From Lachnoanaerobaculum saburreum DSM 3986 (GTDB taxonomy: Bacteria; Bacillota; Clostridia; Lachnospirales; Lachnospiraceae): a stretch of 32,951 nt of DNA. The stretch lies in contig NZ_GL622296.1 in assembly GCF_000185385.1 (NCBI RefSeq), forward strand, positions 2,978,773 to 3,011,723, written 5' to 3'. The notes beneath the pieces were generated by a model that was not told where the DNA came from, did not search any database, and saw nothing but the letters and a program-made list of their open reading frames with translations. Shown piece by piece: positions 1-8,377 of the stretch. The translations under genes and the position numbers were made by a program. Numbering within the stretch: the first letter of the stretch is position 1; the number at the start of each line of letters is the position of its first letter.

Positions 1-213
1 TATACGCAGTTATAAAGTCAATGAAATTACAATATATTATTAAACTTCTATCTTTTTACTAATTTTCTTTATATTTAATTATTTTAAAAAATTTATTTAC
101 GTAAATTTTATTAAGAATAGAAATAATATCTGAAACAGAAAGGATACACATTTATAAAGATATATATTAAACCTAAGTTTTATAAGGAAACAGGAAAGTT
201 GTAAAAATAAAAA
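1..213. other. AT-rich intergenic stretch, no gene seen
   Basis: Very AT-rich DNA at the window edge, downstream of the oppA-type gene on the minus strand. I see no open frame with a ribosome binding site. The short palindrome TTTACGTAAA near position 100 has no obvious promoter partner. The region may be the downstream or promoter region of a gene outside the window. Confidence 0.5.
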
Positions 214-253
214 GGGGGTGTGAAAAAACTTGATTGAGTTTTCTCACACCCCC
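214..253 (-). terminator. Intrinsic terminator after the distal oppA
   Basis: A 17-bp stem (214-230 with 237-253, one mismatch) encloses a 6-nt loop and has a five G/C base at the end. Read on the minus strand it is followed by a T-rich tract (TTTTTATTTTTAC). It lies 45 bp past the stop of the last oppA and ends the opp transcript. Confidence 0.9.
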
Positions 254-297
254 ACATTTTAATAAATGTAAACTGTTAAATTTTAGCTTTTTAACCT

Positions 298-2007
298 TTA
301 CTCAGCTATATCGGCATATTCAAAATGCCAGAATCCGTCAGGTGAATGCCAACTGTCCTTAACTTTATCACTCTGAAGATAGAAATCATTGTAATAAAGC
401 AGCGGAACCATTGCCGCATCTTTCATTGCAAGTTCTTCAGCCTGGTGGAAGTAACCGAATCTTGTTTTAGGATCTTTTTCTTTAGCGGCCTTTTCCATAA
501 GTGCATCAAAATCAGGATTGGAGTACTTACAATTGTTATTTCCGTTTCCGGTTACCGCAAGCTCCAAGATATTTGAAGGATCATTATAATCCATTACCCA
601 ACCGTCTCTTGCCGCCTGATAGTTTCCCGATCTTCTCTGTGGTGTAAATGACTTCCACTCGACTATATTTACCTCGACCTTAAGTCCAAGCTCACCCCAT
701 GCCTGCTGTAAATACTCGGCAATCTTTTTGTGATAAGCCTGATCATTGGTTGAATATACAATAGTAGGAAGACCTGCACCGTTCTCATGTCCCGCTTCTT
801 TCAAAAGCTCTTTTGCCTTTGCAAGATTTCCTGCAAAATCGTCTATATTGATATATGCTGAAGAATCTGTGATATGATCTTTCCAAGCAGTACCGTCCCA
901 GTCCGTTACACCGTCACTTACAAAACCTGAAGCAGGACTATATGTACCTGCAGTAATAGTCTCTGAGATATACTTTCTGTCAAGTGCAAGAGAAAGTGCC
1001 ATACGAACCTTAGGATCCTTAAACTCCTCTAAAGTATTGTTTAAGTCAAGATAGTATGTACCAAGTATCGGATCAAGATGATAATCCGGTCTTTCCTTTA
1101 ATGTTGTAATCTCCTGTGTAGGAATATCCTTAATCATCAAAGCATCACCTGACTCATATGCACTGAAAGCTGCATTCTGATCCTGCATAAGAAGACATTT
1201 GATACCGTCAAGTTTTATGGAATCCGCATCCCAATAGTTCTCATTCTTCTCAAACATCAAATAGCTTCCCTGCTTCCACTCTGTAAGCTTAAAAGGACCT
1301 GTAGAAATATAGGTCTTCGGGTCAATACTCCATCCGTCCGGGTTTGCCTCGACTACATCCTTTTTTACAGGTGAAAGTGAAGCAAATGCTGCAAGCTTGT
1401 CAAAATACGGTACAGGCTTTGCCATATGAACAACCAAGGTTTTGTCATCAGGTGCCTCCACCTTCAGCTTTGTAGGATCCGGATCTATGGTAGTGTTACC
1501 ATTTTCATCAGGCTTACCTACAGCCTCATCATAGCCTTCCACCATTCCAAGCACTGTTTGAGCATAAGGGGATGCAACATCAGGATTAACCATTCTTTGC
1601 CAACTATAAACAAAATCTTCAGCCTTGAAATCCGATCCGTCCGACCACTTTAAGCCGTCTCTTAAGTGGAATGTCCAAGTAAGCAAATCATCGCTTTTCT
1701 CATACTTTTCTGCAAGTCCCGGTACTACATTTCCGTCTTTATCAATCTTTAAAAGATTGTCAAAGGCAAATAAAATATAGTTTCCTCCGTCAACTGATGA
1801 ATTGAGCGCGGGGTCAATTGTCTCAACCTCAGGGCCAAGCTGAATAGTAAGTATTTTCTTACCTCCATCTGATTTTTTTGTGCCTTCACCTTGTGCAGTC
1901 TTGCTGTCCGCCGCCGGCTCACTGCTTGACTTGGATCCCCCACCGCAACCTGAAAGGGCCATTGCACCGGCTATTGCCAATGCCGCAACAATAAATCGTT
2001 TTTTCAT
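298..2007 (-). CDS. oppA: Oligopeptide ABC transporter substrate-binding lipoprotein (distal copy)
   Basis: Extracytoplasmic peptide-binding protein (SBP family 5, OppA type) that would hand peptides to the OppBCDF complex encoded upstream. The start is set at the ATG at 2005-2007, which follows AGGAGG with good spacing; a longer frame adds nine residues without its own ribosome binding site. The 569-residue product begins with a basic n-region and a lipobox LSGC, giving lipid-modified Cys21. A Ser/Ala/Gly/Lys-rich linker (about 23-50) follows, then a typical family domain containing LTWTFHLRDGLKWSDG. It is closely similar along its whole length to the adjacent oppA, so the pair is a tandem duplication; the linker is longer here. 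It has its own promoter (2121-2149) and terminator. Peptide preference cannot be read from the sequence. Confidence 0.93.
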   Translation of the reverse strand: MKKRFIVAALAIAGAMALSGCGGGSKSSSEPAADSKTAQGEGTKKSDGGKKILTIQLGPEVETIDPALNSSVDGGNYILFAFDNLLKIDKDGNVVPGLAEKYEKSDDLLTWTFHLRDGLKWSDGSDFKAEDFVYSWQRMVNPDVASPYAQTVLGMVEGYDEAVGKPDENGNTTIDPDPTKLKVEAPDDKTLVVHMAKPVPYFDKLAAFASLSPVKKDVVEANPDGWSIDPKTYISTGPFKLTEWKQGSYLMFEKNENYWDADSIKLDGIKCLLMQDQNAAFSAYESGDALMIKDIPTQEITTLKERPDYHLDPILGTYYLDLNNTLEEFKDPKVRMALSLALDRKYISETITAGTYSPASGFVSDGVTDWDGTAWKDHITDSSAYINIDDFAGNLAKAKELLKEAGHENGAGLPTIVYSTNDQAYHKKIAEYLQQAWGELGLKVEVNIVEWKSFTPQRRSGNYQAARDGWVMDYNDPSNILELAVTGNGNNNCKYSNPDFDALMEKAAKEKDPKTRFGYFHQAEELAMKDAAMVPLLYYNDFYLQSDKVKDSWHSPDGFWHFEYADIAE

Positions 2008-2120
2008 CAATTCCTCCTCCAAATTTAATAACACACCTGCAAAACTTAAATATATAAGGTTAATGTAAATTAATTTATTAAATAACTTTATAGGTTTAAA
2101 TTTATTCAGTCGTATGCATA

Positions 2121-2149
2121 ATTATACTATACTTACATATTTTTGTCCA
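2121..2149 (-). promoter_or_regulatory. Sigma-A type promoter of the distal oppA
   Basis: On the minus strand, -35 TGGACA (2149-2144) and -10 TATAAT (2126-2121) are separated by 17 bp. Transcription would start near 2114, leaving a leader of about 107 nt. This lets the distal oppA be expressed apart from the rest of the operon. Confidence 0.7.
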
Positions 2150-2172
2150 CCCCCGCAAATACACGGACAAAA
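2141..2172. promoter_or_regulatory. Inverted repeat overlapping the -35 box of the distal oppA
   Basis: A perfect 8-bp inverted repeat, TTTTGTCC at 2141-2148 and GGACAAAA at 2165-2172, is separated by 16 bp. The left arm covers the -35 hexamer. The geometry suits a dimeric repressor, but no regulator can be named from sequence. Confidence 0.5.
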
Positions 2173-2249
2173 TCTTTGTAAGCCGAAATATTTGAAGTTT
2201 TACCCGTCCGGAAATAACTTCACTGTTACCAATATTTATACACAAAAAA

Positions 2250-2273
2250 GAGCCTGAAATCAAGTTCAGACTC
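2250..2273 (-). terminator. Intrinsic terminator between the two oppA genes
   Basis: A 9-bp stem with one mismatch (2250-2258 with 2265-2273) and a 6-nt loop, followed on the minus strand by TTTTTTGTG. It lies just past the stop of the proximal oppA, so most transcripts should end before the distal copy. Confidence 0.85.
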
Positions 2274-2282
2274 AAAAATATT

Positions 2283-3941
2283 TTATTCCGCTATATCGGC
2301 ATACTCAAAGTGCCAGATACCGTCAGTTGTATGATAGCTGTCTTTTATCTTATCACTCTGAAGATACATCTCATTGTAGTAAAGAAGCGGTGTTACACCC
2401 ATATCTCTCATAAGCATCTCCTCGGCCTGATGGAAGTATCCGAATCTTGTCTGCGGATCCGCCTCATTTGCGGCCTTCTCAAGGAGTGCATCATACTCGG
2501 GATTGGAGTACTTTGAACTGTTGTTTCCGTTTCCTGTTGATGTAAGCTGAAGTATATTTGAAGGATCGTTGTAATCCATTACCCAACCGTCTCTTGCCGC
2601 CTGATAGTTTCCCGATCTTCTCTGTGGTGTAAATGATTTCCACTCAACTATATTTACCTCAACCTTTACTCCAAGCTCGCCCCAGACCTGCTGTAAGTAC
2701 TCGGCAATCTTTTTGTGATAGCTTTGATCATTGGTTGAGTATACAATAGTAGGAAGACCTGCACCGTTCTCATGTCCCGCCTCTTTCAAAAGCTCTTTTG
2801 CCTTTGCAAGATTTCCCTGATAATCGTCAACATTTATATATACTGAAGGGTCTGTAAGGTGGTCATACCATGAGCTTCCGTCCCAATCAACTACGCCTGC
2901 CGGAACAAAGCCTTTTGCAGGAGTATATGTACCCGCCGTAATAGTCTCTGAAATATACTTTCTGTCAAGTGCAAGCGAAAGTGCCTGACGGACTTTTGCA
3001 TCCTTGAACTCATCTAATGTATTGTTCAGGTCAATAAAATATGTTCCAATCTGCGGATCAAGGCGATAGTCAGGCCTCTTCTGTAATGTAGTGATTTCCT
3101 GTGTAGGAATATCCTTAATCATTAAAGCGTCCCCTGCCTCATATGCACTGAATGCGGCATTCTGATCCCCCATAAGAAGGCATTTGATACCGTCAAGTTT
3201 TACAGCATCCTTGTTCCAATAATTTTCATTCTTCTCAAGCATCAGATAGCTTCCGGATTTCCATTCTGCAAGCTTAAAAGGTCCTGTAGAAATATATGTC
3301 TTAGGATCAAGTGTCCAACCGTCCGGTTTTGCCTCTACCACATCTTTCTTTACAGGCGAAAGGGCTGGAAATGTAGCAAGTTTATCAAAATATGGTGTAG
3401 GATGTGACATATGAACAACAAAAGTCTTATCGTCAGGTGCCTCTACTCTCAGTTTTGTTATATCCGGAGTGGTTGTTTGATTACCGTTTTCATCCGGCTT
3501 ACCTATAGCCTCATCATAGCCTTCCACCATTCCAAGCACAGTCTCGGCATATGGTGCGGCAACATCGGGGTCAACCATTCTCTGCCAACTGTATACAAAG
3601 TCATTTGCTGTAAAATCCGAGCCGTCCGACCACTTTAATCCGTCTCTTAGATGAAAGGTCCATGTAAGTCCGTCATCACTTACTTCATACTTTTGTGCCA
3701 AACTCGGCACCACCTTTCCGTCCTTATCCGTTCTAAGTAAGTTGTCAAAAAGGTAAGTGAGATAATTTGCACCGTCATTTGTTGTATTCAGTGCAGGGTC
3801 AATCGACTCCACTTCCGGTCCCATTTCGATAGTAAGAATCTTACCGCTTACTTTCTTTGCCGACTTTGATCCTCCTCCACATCCTGAAAGTGCTATAGCA
3901 CCTGCAAGTGCCAATGTAACCAAAATAAATCTTTTTTTCAT
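2283..3941 (-). CDS. oppA: Oligopeptide ABC transporter substrate-binding lipoprotein (proximal copy)
   Basis: Peptide-binding lipoprotein of SBP family 5, 552 residues. The ATG at 3941 follows AGGAGG at a suitable distance. The leader ends in LSGC, with Cys21 as the lipid anchor, followed by a short linker and then the binding domain. It shares long identical blocks with the distal copy, such as KAKELLKEAGHENGAGLPT and the PTQEITTL region, and lacks the long Ser/Ala/Gly linker of that copy. It lies downstream of oppF, from which it is separated by a 183-bp gap containing an IS200/IS605-type remnant. It should mainly be transcribed from the opp promoter unless the gap holds a promoter of its own; I saw no strong one there. 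The two copies may differ in peptide range. Confidence 0.93.
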   Translation of the reverse strand: MKKRFILVTLALAGAIALSGCGGGSKSAKKVSGKILTIEMGPEVESIDPALNTTNDGANYLTYLFDNLLRTDKDGKVVPSLAQKYEVSDDGLTWTFHLRDGLKWSDGSDFTANDFVYSWQRMVDPDVAAPYAETVLGMVEGYDEAIGKPDENGNQTTTPDITKLRVEAPDDKTFVVHMSHPTPYFDKLATFPALSPVKKDVVEAKPDGWTLDPKTYISTGPFKLAEWKSGSYLMLEKNENYWNKDAVKLDGIKCLLMGDQNAAFSAYEAGDALMIKDIPTQEITTLQKRPDYRLDPQIGTYFIDLNNTLDEFKDAKVRQALSLALDRKYISETITAGTYTPAKGFVPAGVVDWDGSSWYDHLTDPSVYINVDDYQGNLAKAKELLKEAGHENGAGLPTIVYSTNDQSYHKKIAEYLQQVWGELGVKVEVNIVEWKSFTPQRRSGNYQAARDGWVMDYNDPSNILQLTSTGNGNNSSKYSNPEYDALLEKAANEADPQTRFGYFHQAEEMLMRDMGVTPLLYYNEMYLQSDKIKDSYHTTDGIWHFEYADIAE

Positions 3942-4000
3942 AAATCCTCCTGAATGTTTTTTTAACCGTTCGGTTATAATATCTAATTAATCTTGTGAAC

Positions 4001-4153
4001 TACCCATAGTCTAAAGCCTATGGGCTTCCTGCTTCACTGACCTCGCAACCTACTATCTCCACAGGCGTTAATTCGGGCAGTCCCTGCCCTATTGTTTTTT
4101 CTTATACTACCTTAAACCACCGTCTAAAGCCGGTGGGATTGCGGTAGCATTAT
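4001..4153 (-). mobile_element. Internally deleted IS200/IS605-type element (PATE-like remnant)
   Basis: Two hairpins carry the identical 8-nt loop TCTAAAGC: 4003-4024 (7-bp perfect stem CCCATAG/CTATGGG) and 4117-4136 (6-bp perfect stem CCACCG/CGGTGG). Subterminal hairpins of this kind mark the ends of IS200/IS605-family elements. Between them, on the minus strand, 4092 to 4018 reads IGQGLPELTPVE, then IVGCEVSEAGSP, then stop, which I recognise as a TnpB C-terminal tail. All of the transposase and most of TnpB are gone. Outer limits are approximate because this family makes no target duplication. The element is co-oriented with the opp operon and should be part of its mRNA. Confidence 0.7.
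4018..4092 (-). pseudogene. tnpB: tnpB C-terminal fragment
   Basis: Twenty-four codons plus a TAG stop, reading GQGLPELTPVE, then IVGCEVSEAGSP. An in-frame TAA lies a few codons upstream, so nothing longer is open. The stop lies inside the right-end hairpin, as is common in IS605-type elements. The DNA encoding this tail normally overlaps the omega/reRNA scaffold of the element. Confidence 0.6.
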
Positions 4154-5194
4154 TTCAATATTGTGGCAGGCCACAAAATGCCCCTTTTCCATCTCTCTCC
4201 ACTTCGGAACTTCCATAGCACACTGTTCGGTAGCATATTTACATCTGGTTCTGAAATGGCATCCGCTTGGCGGATTAAGCGGTGAGGGAACCTCTCCTTC
4301 AAGCACAATTCTTGTTCTTTCTCTGGCAAGTTTCGGATCGGCTATAGGAATAGCGGAGATAAGGCTCCTTGTATACGGATGAAGCGGTCTGAATATAATC
4401 TCCGCACTTTCTGCAAGTTCCACCATTCTGCCAAGATACATAACGCCTATCCTGTTACTTATATGATTTACAATAGAAAGGTCATGTGCAATAAAGAGAT
4501 ATGTAAGACCTCTGTCCTTTTGCAAATCCTCAAACATATTTACGACCTGTGCCTGTATGGAAACATCAAGTGCCGATACCGGCTCATCCGCCACTATAAA
4601 ATCCGGATTCACTACAAGTGCTCTGGCAATACCGACTCTCTGTCTTTGACCGCCTGAGAACTCATGCGGATATCTGTTTGCATGCTCCGAGTTCAGTCCT
4701 ACAGTCCTTAAAACTTCTATTATCCTGTCCTGCCTGTCCTTTTTTGAATCGGCTATCTTATTGATATCTATTGCCTCTCCTATTATATCGCCTACAGTCA
4801 TTCTGGGGTCAAGTGAAGCATACGGATCCTGAAAAACTATCTGAAGCTTCTTTCTGTACTGTGCCATATTTACGGCAGTCTTTTTCCCAAGCTTTGGCAC
4901 ACCGTTTTCAATTATATCATTTCCGTCATCATCTACTACAGGCACCTTTCCGCTGTCAAAAAGCACATTGTTGTTGTAGATAATTCTACCGTCTGTAGGC
5001 TCATAGAGTCTAAGCAGTGATCTTCCGGTGGTAGTCTTACCGCAGCCCGACTCTCCTACCAATCCCAGAGTCTCTCCCTTTTCTATATAGAAGGAAACAT
5101 CATCTACGGCTCTGACATATTTTTTATTCTTACCGAAACCTCCTGCAGGGAAGAATTGTTGCAAATGTTCAACCTTGATTATTTTTTCAGACAT
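4124..5194 (-). CDS. oppF: Oligopeptide ABC transporter ATP-binding protein OppF
   Basis: Second ATPase of the Opp importer, acting at the cytoplasmic face as a heterodimer with OppD. The 356-residue protein shows Walker A GESGCGKT (47-54), a Q-loop in FQDPYASLD, the signature FSGGQRQR, Walker B ADEPVSALD and an H-loop histidine in IAHDLS. The C-terminal oligopeptide domain has the cysteine cluster GCHFRTRCKYATEQC. The start overlaps the end of oppD by 16 nt. The last eight residues, MLPQSHRL, and the TAG stop (4124-4126) lie in the end hairpin and flank of the IS200/IS605-type remnant, so the tail is element-derived. All catalytic motifs are intact and the protein should work. Confidence 0.95.
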   Translation of the reverse strand: MSEKIIKVEHLQQFFPAGGFGKNKKYVRAVDDVSFYIEKGETLGLVGESGCGKTTTGRSLLRLYEPTDGRIIYNNNVLFDSGKVPVVDDDGNDIIENGVPKLGKKTAVNMAQYRKKLQIVFQDPYASLDPRMTVGDIIGEAIDINKIADSKKDRQDRIIEVLRTVGLNSEHANRYPHEFSGGQRQRVGIARALVVNPDFIVADEPVSALDVSIQAQVVNMFEDLQKDRGLTYLFIAHDLSIVNHISNRIGVMYLGRMVELAESAEIIFRPLHPYTRSLISAIPIADPKLARERTRIVLEGEVPSPLNPPSGCHFRTRCKYATEQCAMEVPKWREMEKGHFVACHNIEIMLPQSHRL

Positions 5195-6192
5195 TCCGAT
5201 CCTCCCTCACTCTTTATATCATCTTCTATTTCATTGAGCCAACACTGTGAATAATGTGTATCACTGAAATTCTTCACAGGCGGCATCTCTCTAAGACATA
5301 TCTTCATACATGAATCACATCTTGAAGCAAACGGACAGCCCTTTGGAGGGTTTAACATGTCCACAGGTGAACCTTCTATAGGTACAAGTCTCTCATAGTC
5401 GTACTCATACATCTTTGGAATACTCTTTAGAAGTCCCTTTGTGTACTCATGCTTGGGATTGTAGAAAATATCATCTGTCATACCGCTCTCTACTATCTTT
5501 CCTGCATACATTACAGCTATTCTGTCACATATGCTTGCAACGACACCAAGATCATGTGTGATCATAATGATTGCCATACCGAGCTTATTCTTAAGCTCCA
5601 TCATAAGTTCTATAATCTGTGCCTGAATGGTAACATCAAGTGCCGTGGTAGGCTCGTCCGCAATAAGTAACTTCGGCTCACATGCAAGTGCCATAGCAAT
5701 CATAACTCTCTGTCTCATACCGCCTGAAAGCTCATGCGGATATTGCTTTAATCTCTTGTCCGGCTCATTGATTCCTACAAGTGTGAGAAGCTCTTTTGCT
5801 CTTTCTCTTGCCTCCGTTTTACTCTTGTTTGTATGCAGCAGTATAACTTCCATTATCTGATTGCCGATGGTATATACCGGATTCAAACTGGTCATAGGAT
5901 CCTGAAAAATGATTGAAACTTCATTTCCACGGATCTTTCTCATTTCCTTTTCACTCATCTCATTGATATGATAACCGTTGAAATAGAGGTCACCGCCTAT
6001 AATCTTTCCGGGATTTGCTATAAGCCCCATAAGTGAATAACTTGTAACGCTCTTTCCGGAACCGGACTCTCCTACTATTCCTATTACCTCTCCTTCATTC
6101 ACATAGAAGGAAACATCATCCAATGCCTTAACCTCTCCTGCCGGTGTAAAGAAGGAGAGTCTTTCATGTTCTATATCTACTAAATGTTTCAT
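5179..6192 (-). CDS. oppD: Oligopeptide ABC transporter ATP-binding protein OppD
   Basis: First ATPase subunit of the peptide importer, 337 residues. Visible motifs are Walker A GESGSGKS (41-48), Q-loop FQDPMTSLNP, signature LSGGMRQR, Walker B ADEPTTALD and H-loop ITHDLG. The C-terminal oligopeptide/dipeptide extension has the cysteine cluster GCPFASRCDSCMKIC, which in relatives can hold an iron-sulfur cluster. The gene begins 10 bp after oppC and overlaps oppF by 16 nt, which fits coupled translation of the two partner ATPases. Nothing in it is unusual. Confidence 0.95.
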   Translation of the reverse strand: MKHLVDIEHERLSFFTPAGEVKALDDVSFYVNEGEVIGIVGESGSGKSVTSYSLMGLIANPGKIIGGDLYFNGYHINEMSEKEMRKIRGNEVSIIFQDPMTSLNPVYTIGNQIMEVILLHTNKSKTEARERAKELLTLVGINEPDKRLKQYPHELSGGMRQRVMIAMALACEPKLLIADEPTTALDVTIQAQIIELMMELKNKLGMAIIMITHDLGVVASICDRIAVMYAGKIVESGMTDDIFYNPKHEYTKGLLKSIPKMYEYDYERLVPIEGSPVDMLNPPKGCPFASRCDSCMKICLREMPPVKNFSDTHYSQCWLNEIEDDIKSEGGSECLKK

Positions 6193-6202
6193 ATATCTCT
6201 CC

Positions 6203-7267
6203 TTAATTTTTCAGTTTAGGGTCAAATGCATCACGAAGTCCGTCACCTAATAAATTTAGACTAAGTATTATCAAACTGATAAGCAATGCAGGTGCAAATA
6301 AAAGATACGGATATGTCTGCAATCCCGTAATGGCATCTGATGCAAGTGAACCGAGCGAGGGCATAGGTACCGCAACACCAAGTCCTAAAAATGAAAGATA
6401 ACTCTCTGTAAATATAGCTGAAGGTATCTGCAATGTTGTGGTGACTATCAATGTTCCTATAGTGTTTGTAAGCAAGTGCTTTCTGATGATGGAGCCGCTC
6501 TTTGCACCCAATGCTCTGGCTGCTGTAACATACTCCTGCTCCTTTAAAACAAGTATCTGTCCACGGACTATTCTTGCCATACCTACCCAGTAGAGCAGTG
6601 CAAACACTACAAATATACTGATAAGATTGATTCCAAGCACATTGATCCAACCGAAGCCCGGCGCACCTGCCAAAAACTTCATAGGCTTTTTGAGTGCAAA
6701 TGTAAGCAATATAATAAGCAGAATATCAGGAACCGTATATATAATATCTACAATTCTCATCATTATAAGATCTACCCAACCGCCTGAAAACGCAGCTATT
6801 GAACCGTAGATTGATCCTATAACAAGTACTATAAGTGATGCCAAAAGACCTACTATAAGTGAGATTCTGGCACCCATCATTACTCTTATCGCATAGTCTC
6901 TTCCAAGACTGTCCGTACCGAGTATATGTGGGAATATATGCTCTCCCGCCGATATCCTTGTAAGCTCTCCTGCCGAAAACTGCATCGGCAAGAGTCTCTC
7001 ACTGCCTTGAATCTGTGTAGCATAGTTATATGGATAAAATATCGGAACTATAAATGCAAGTATCAATATAACGATAAATACCGCTAATGACACAAGTGCA
7101 ACTTTATTCTTTAAAAGTCTTCTAAAACCGTCCTGCCAGAAACTGACACTTTTACGCATCACTATAAGACTTTCTTTTTCTTCCTTGCTGGCGGGCAAAA
7201 AATCATCAGGCGATAAGTTTAAATGCCCTGAAATAATATGTTTGCTCATTTTATATGAGGAAATCAC
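6203..7267 (-). CDS. oppC: Oligopeptide ABC transporter permease OppC
   Basis: Inner-membrane permease of the BPD-transport (OppBC) type, about 354 residues. A cytoplasmic N-terminus is followed by a first membrane helix (about residues 51-75), then a periplasmic loop and the five-helix core. The core includes the ATPase-contact (EAA-type) motif EYVTAARALGAKSGSIIRKHLL. The start is uncertain: GTG at 7265-7267 gives 354 residues but lies far from the AAGGAG sequence, and ATG at 7247-7249 (348 residues) has no clear ribosome binding site. Either choice leaves the family domain complete. It lies 35 bp after oppB and 10 bp before oppD. Confidence 0.93.
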   Translation of the reverse strand: MISSYKMSKHIISGHLNLSPDDFLPASKEEKESLIVMRKSVSFWQDGFRRLLKNKVALVSLAVFIVILILAFIVPIFYPYNYATQIQGSERLLPMQFSAGELTRISAGEHIFPHILGTDSLGRDYAIRVMMGARISLIVGLLASLIVLVIGSIYGSIAAFSGGWVDLIMMRIVDIIYTVPDILLIILLTFALKKPMKFLAGAPGFGWINVLGINLISIFVVFALLYWVGMARIVRGQILVLKEQEYVTAARALGAKSGSIIRKHLLTNTIGTLIVTTTLQIPSAIFTESYLSFLGLGVAVPMPSLGSLASDAITGLQTYPYLLFAPALLISLIILSLNLLGDGLRDAFDPKLKN

Positions 7268-7302
7268 AAGCTGTGTGACAACCTTCTCCTTTCTTATAGG
7301 CT

Positions 7303-8220
7303 TTATTTTAATTTGATTCTGGGATCTATAACGGTATATGCAATATCTACCAACACATTCATCACTATTATAAGTGATGCAAGGAATATTGTAGTTCCCA
7401 TAATAACTGTGTAGTCCTGATTTATAACCGAACTTACAAACTCACCGCCAAGTCCCGGAATTGTGAATATCTTTTCCACTACAAAGCTTCCTACAAGTGT
7501 ATATGCTACCAAAGGTCCCATATATGTAACGATAGGCAGAATTGCATTTCTAAGTGCGTGTTTGAACAGAATAACATTTTCCGAGAGTCCCTTTGCTCTG
7601 GCTGTTCTCATATAATCCTGCCCCAATACATCAAGCATTGAAGATCTCATCTGCCTTGCAATATATGCTGTAGGATAAAAAGAAAGTGCCAGCACCGGCA
7701 TTATATAATGAAGTGGTGATGTCAGACCGTATGTAGGCAGAAGTTCGAGCTTAACACCTAATATATACATAAGGATTGTACATATTACAAAGCTTGGTAC
7801 CGCAATACCCAAGGTGGCAAATACAATGATGAGCCTGTCAAGTATCTTGCCTCTATTAAGTGCCGCAACGGAACCGAGCGGAACACCTACCAGAAGTGAA
7901 AGAATAATTGATATACCTCCGACTCTGGCTGAAACCGGAAATTTTGAGGATATTATCTGAGCCACATCCCTTCCTCTTTGCTTTATACTGATTCCAAAGT
8001 CCCCATGCAAAGCATTTTTAAAATAATTTAAATACTGTACTGTAATCGGCTTATCTAAGCCGTATTTAACCTCCAAAGCTTTTTGAGCCGCTTTTGAAAT
8101 TGACTTATCCGCAGCAAACGGACCGCCCGGAACCTGTTGCATCAGGAAAAATGTCAAGGTCGATACAACAAATATGGTAGCAATACCGAATATCAACCTT
8201 TTGATAATATACTTTAACAC
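7303..8220 (-). CDS. oppB: Oligopeptide ABC transporter permease OppB
   Basis: Inner-membrane permease, 305 residues, partner of OppC and first gene of the operon. I place the start at the GTG at 8218-8220, which follows AAGGAGAGG by a few bases and gives the family-typical N-terminus VLKYIIKRLIFG (initiator read as Met). A longer frame adds 24 polar residues without a ribosome binding site. The first helix is at about 9-30. The ATPase-contact loop reads DYMRTARAKGLSENVILFKH, and the C-terminus ends in AYTVIDPRIK, as is usual for OppB. The transcript starts about 150 nt upstream and opens with a hairpin. Confidence 0.94.
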   Translation of the reverse strand: MLKYIIKRLIFGIATIFVVSTLTFFLMQQVPGGPFAADKSISKAAQKALEVKYGLDKPITVQYLNYFKNALHGDFGISIKQRGRDVAQIISSKFPVSARVGGISIILSLLVGVPLGSVAALNRGKILDRLIIVFATLGIAVPSFVICTILMYILGVKLELLPTYGLTSPLHYIMPVLALSFYPTAYIARQMRSSMLDVLGQDYMRTARAKGLSENVILFKHALRNAILPIVTYMGPLVAYTLVGSFVVEKIFTIPGLGGEFVSSVINQDYTVIMGTTIFLASLIIVMNVLVDIAYTVIDPRIKLK

Positions 8221-8336
8221 AATATCCTCTCCTTTTCTTATTTCTTTATCATTTTGATTTATTAAAGTATTTTGCCGATATTTTATGTACACAAATAATT
8301 ATTTCTTCATAAAATATGCGCTTATACAACAAAATA

Positions 8337-8367
8337 GTAGGCAAGCACCTTCGCTAATACTGCCTAC
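8337..8367 (-). promoter_or_regulatory. Hairpin at the 5' end of the opp mRNA
   Basis: A perfect 7-bp stem, GTAGGCA (8337-8343) with TGCCTAC (8361-8367), can be extended inside by AGC/GCT. On the minus strand it begins within a few bases of the predicted transcription start (about 8371) and is followed by TATTTTGTTG. It could be a weak attenuator or a 5' stabilising hairpin. I saw no T-box or known riboswitch core. Confidence 0.5.
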
Positions 8368-8377
8368 TTCCTTGAGA

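Noticed and set aside
234-246. GH13 or opp gene loss near the left edge suggested by the strong terminator
   Set aside because: The hairpin is fully explained as the terminator of the distal oppA; nothing coding is seen to its left.
3963-3976. TAACCG-TT-CGGTTA palindrome upstream of the proximal oppA
   Set aside because: The loop is only two bases, no T-run follows on the minus strand, and no promoter adjoins it, so it supports neither a terminator nor a clear operator.
6261-6650. 129-residue frame within oppC on the same strand
   Set aside because: It is an out-of-frame reading of a clear permease gene, with no initiation signals and a residue mix unlike real proteins.
8221-8371. T-box or amino acid riboswitch in the opp leader
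   Set aside because: I looked for a T-box core and antiterminator and saw neither; only one simple hairpin is present.
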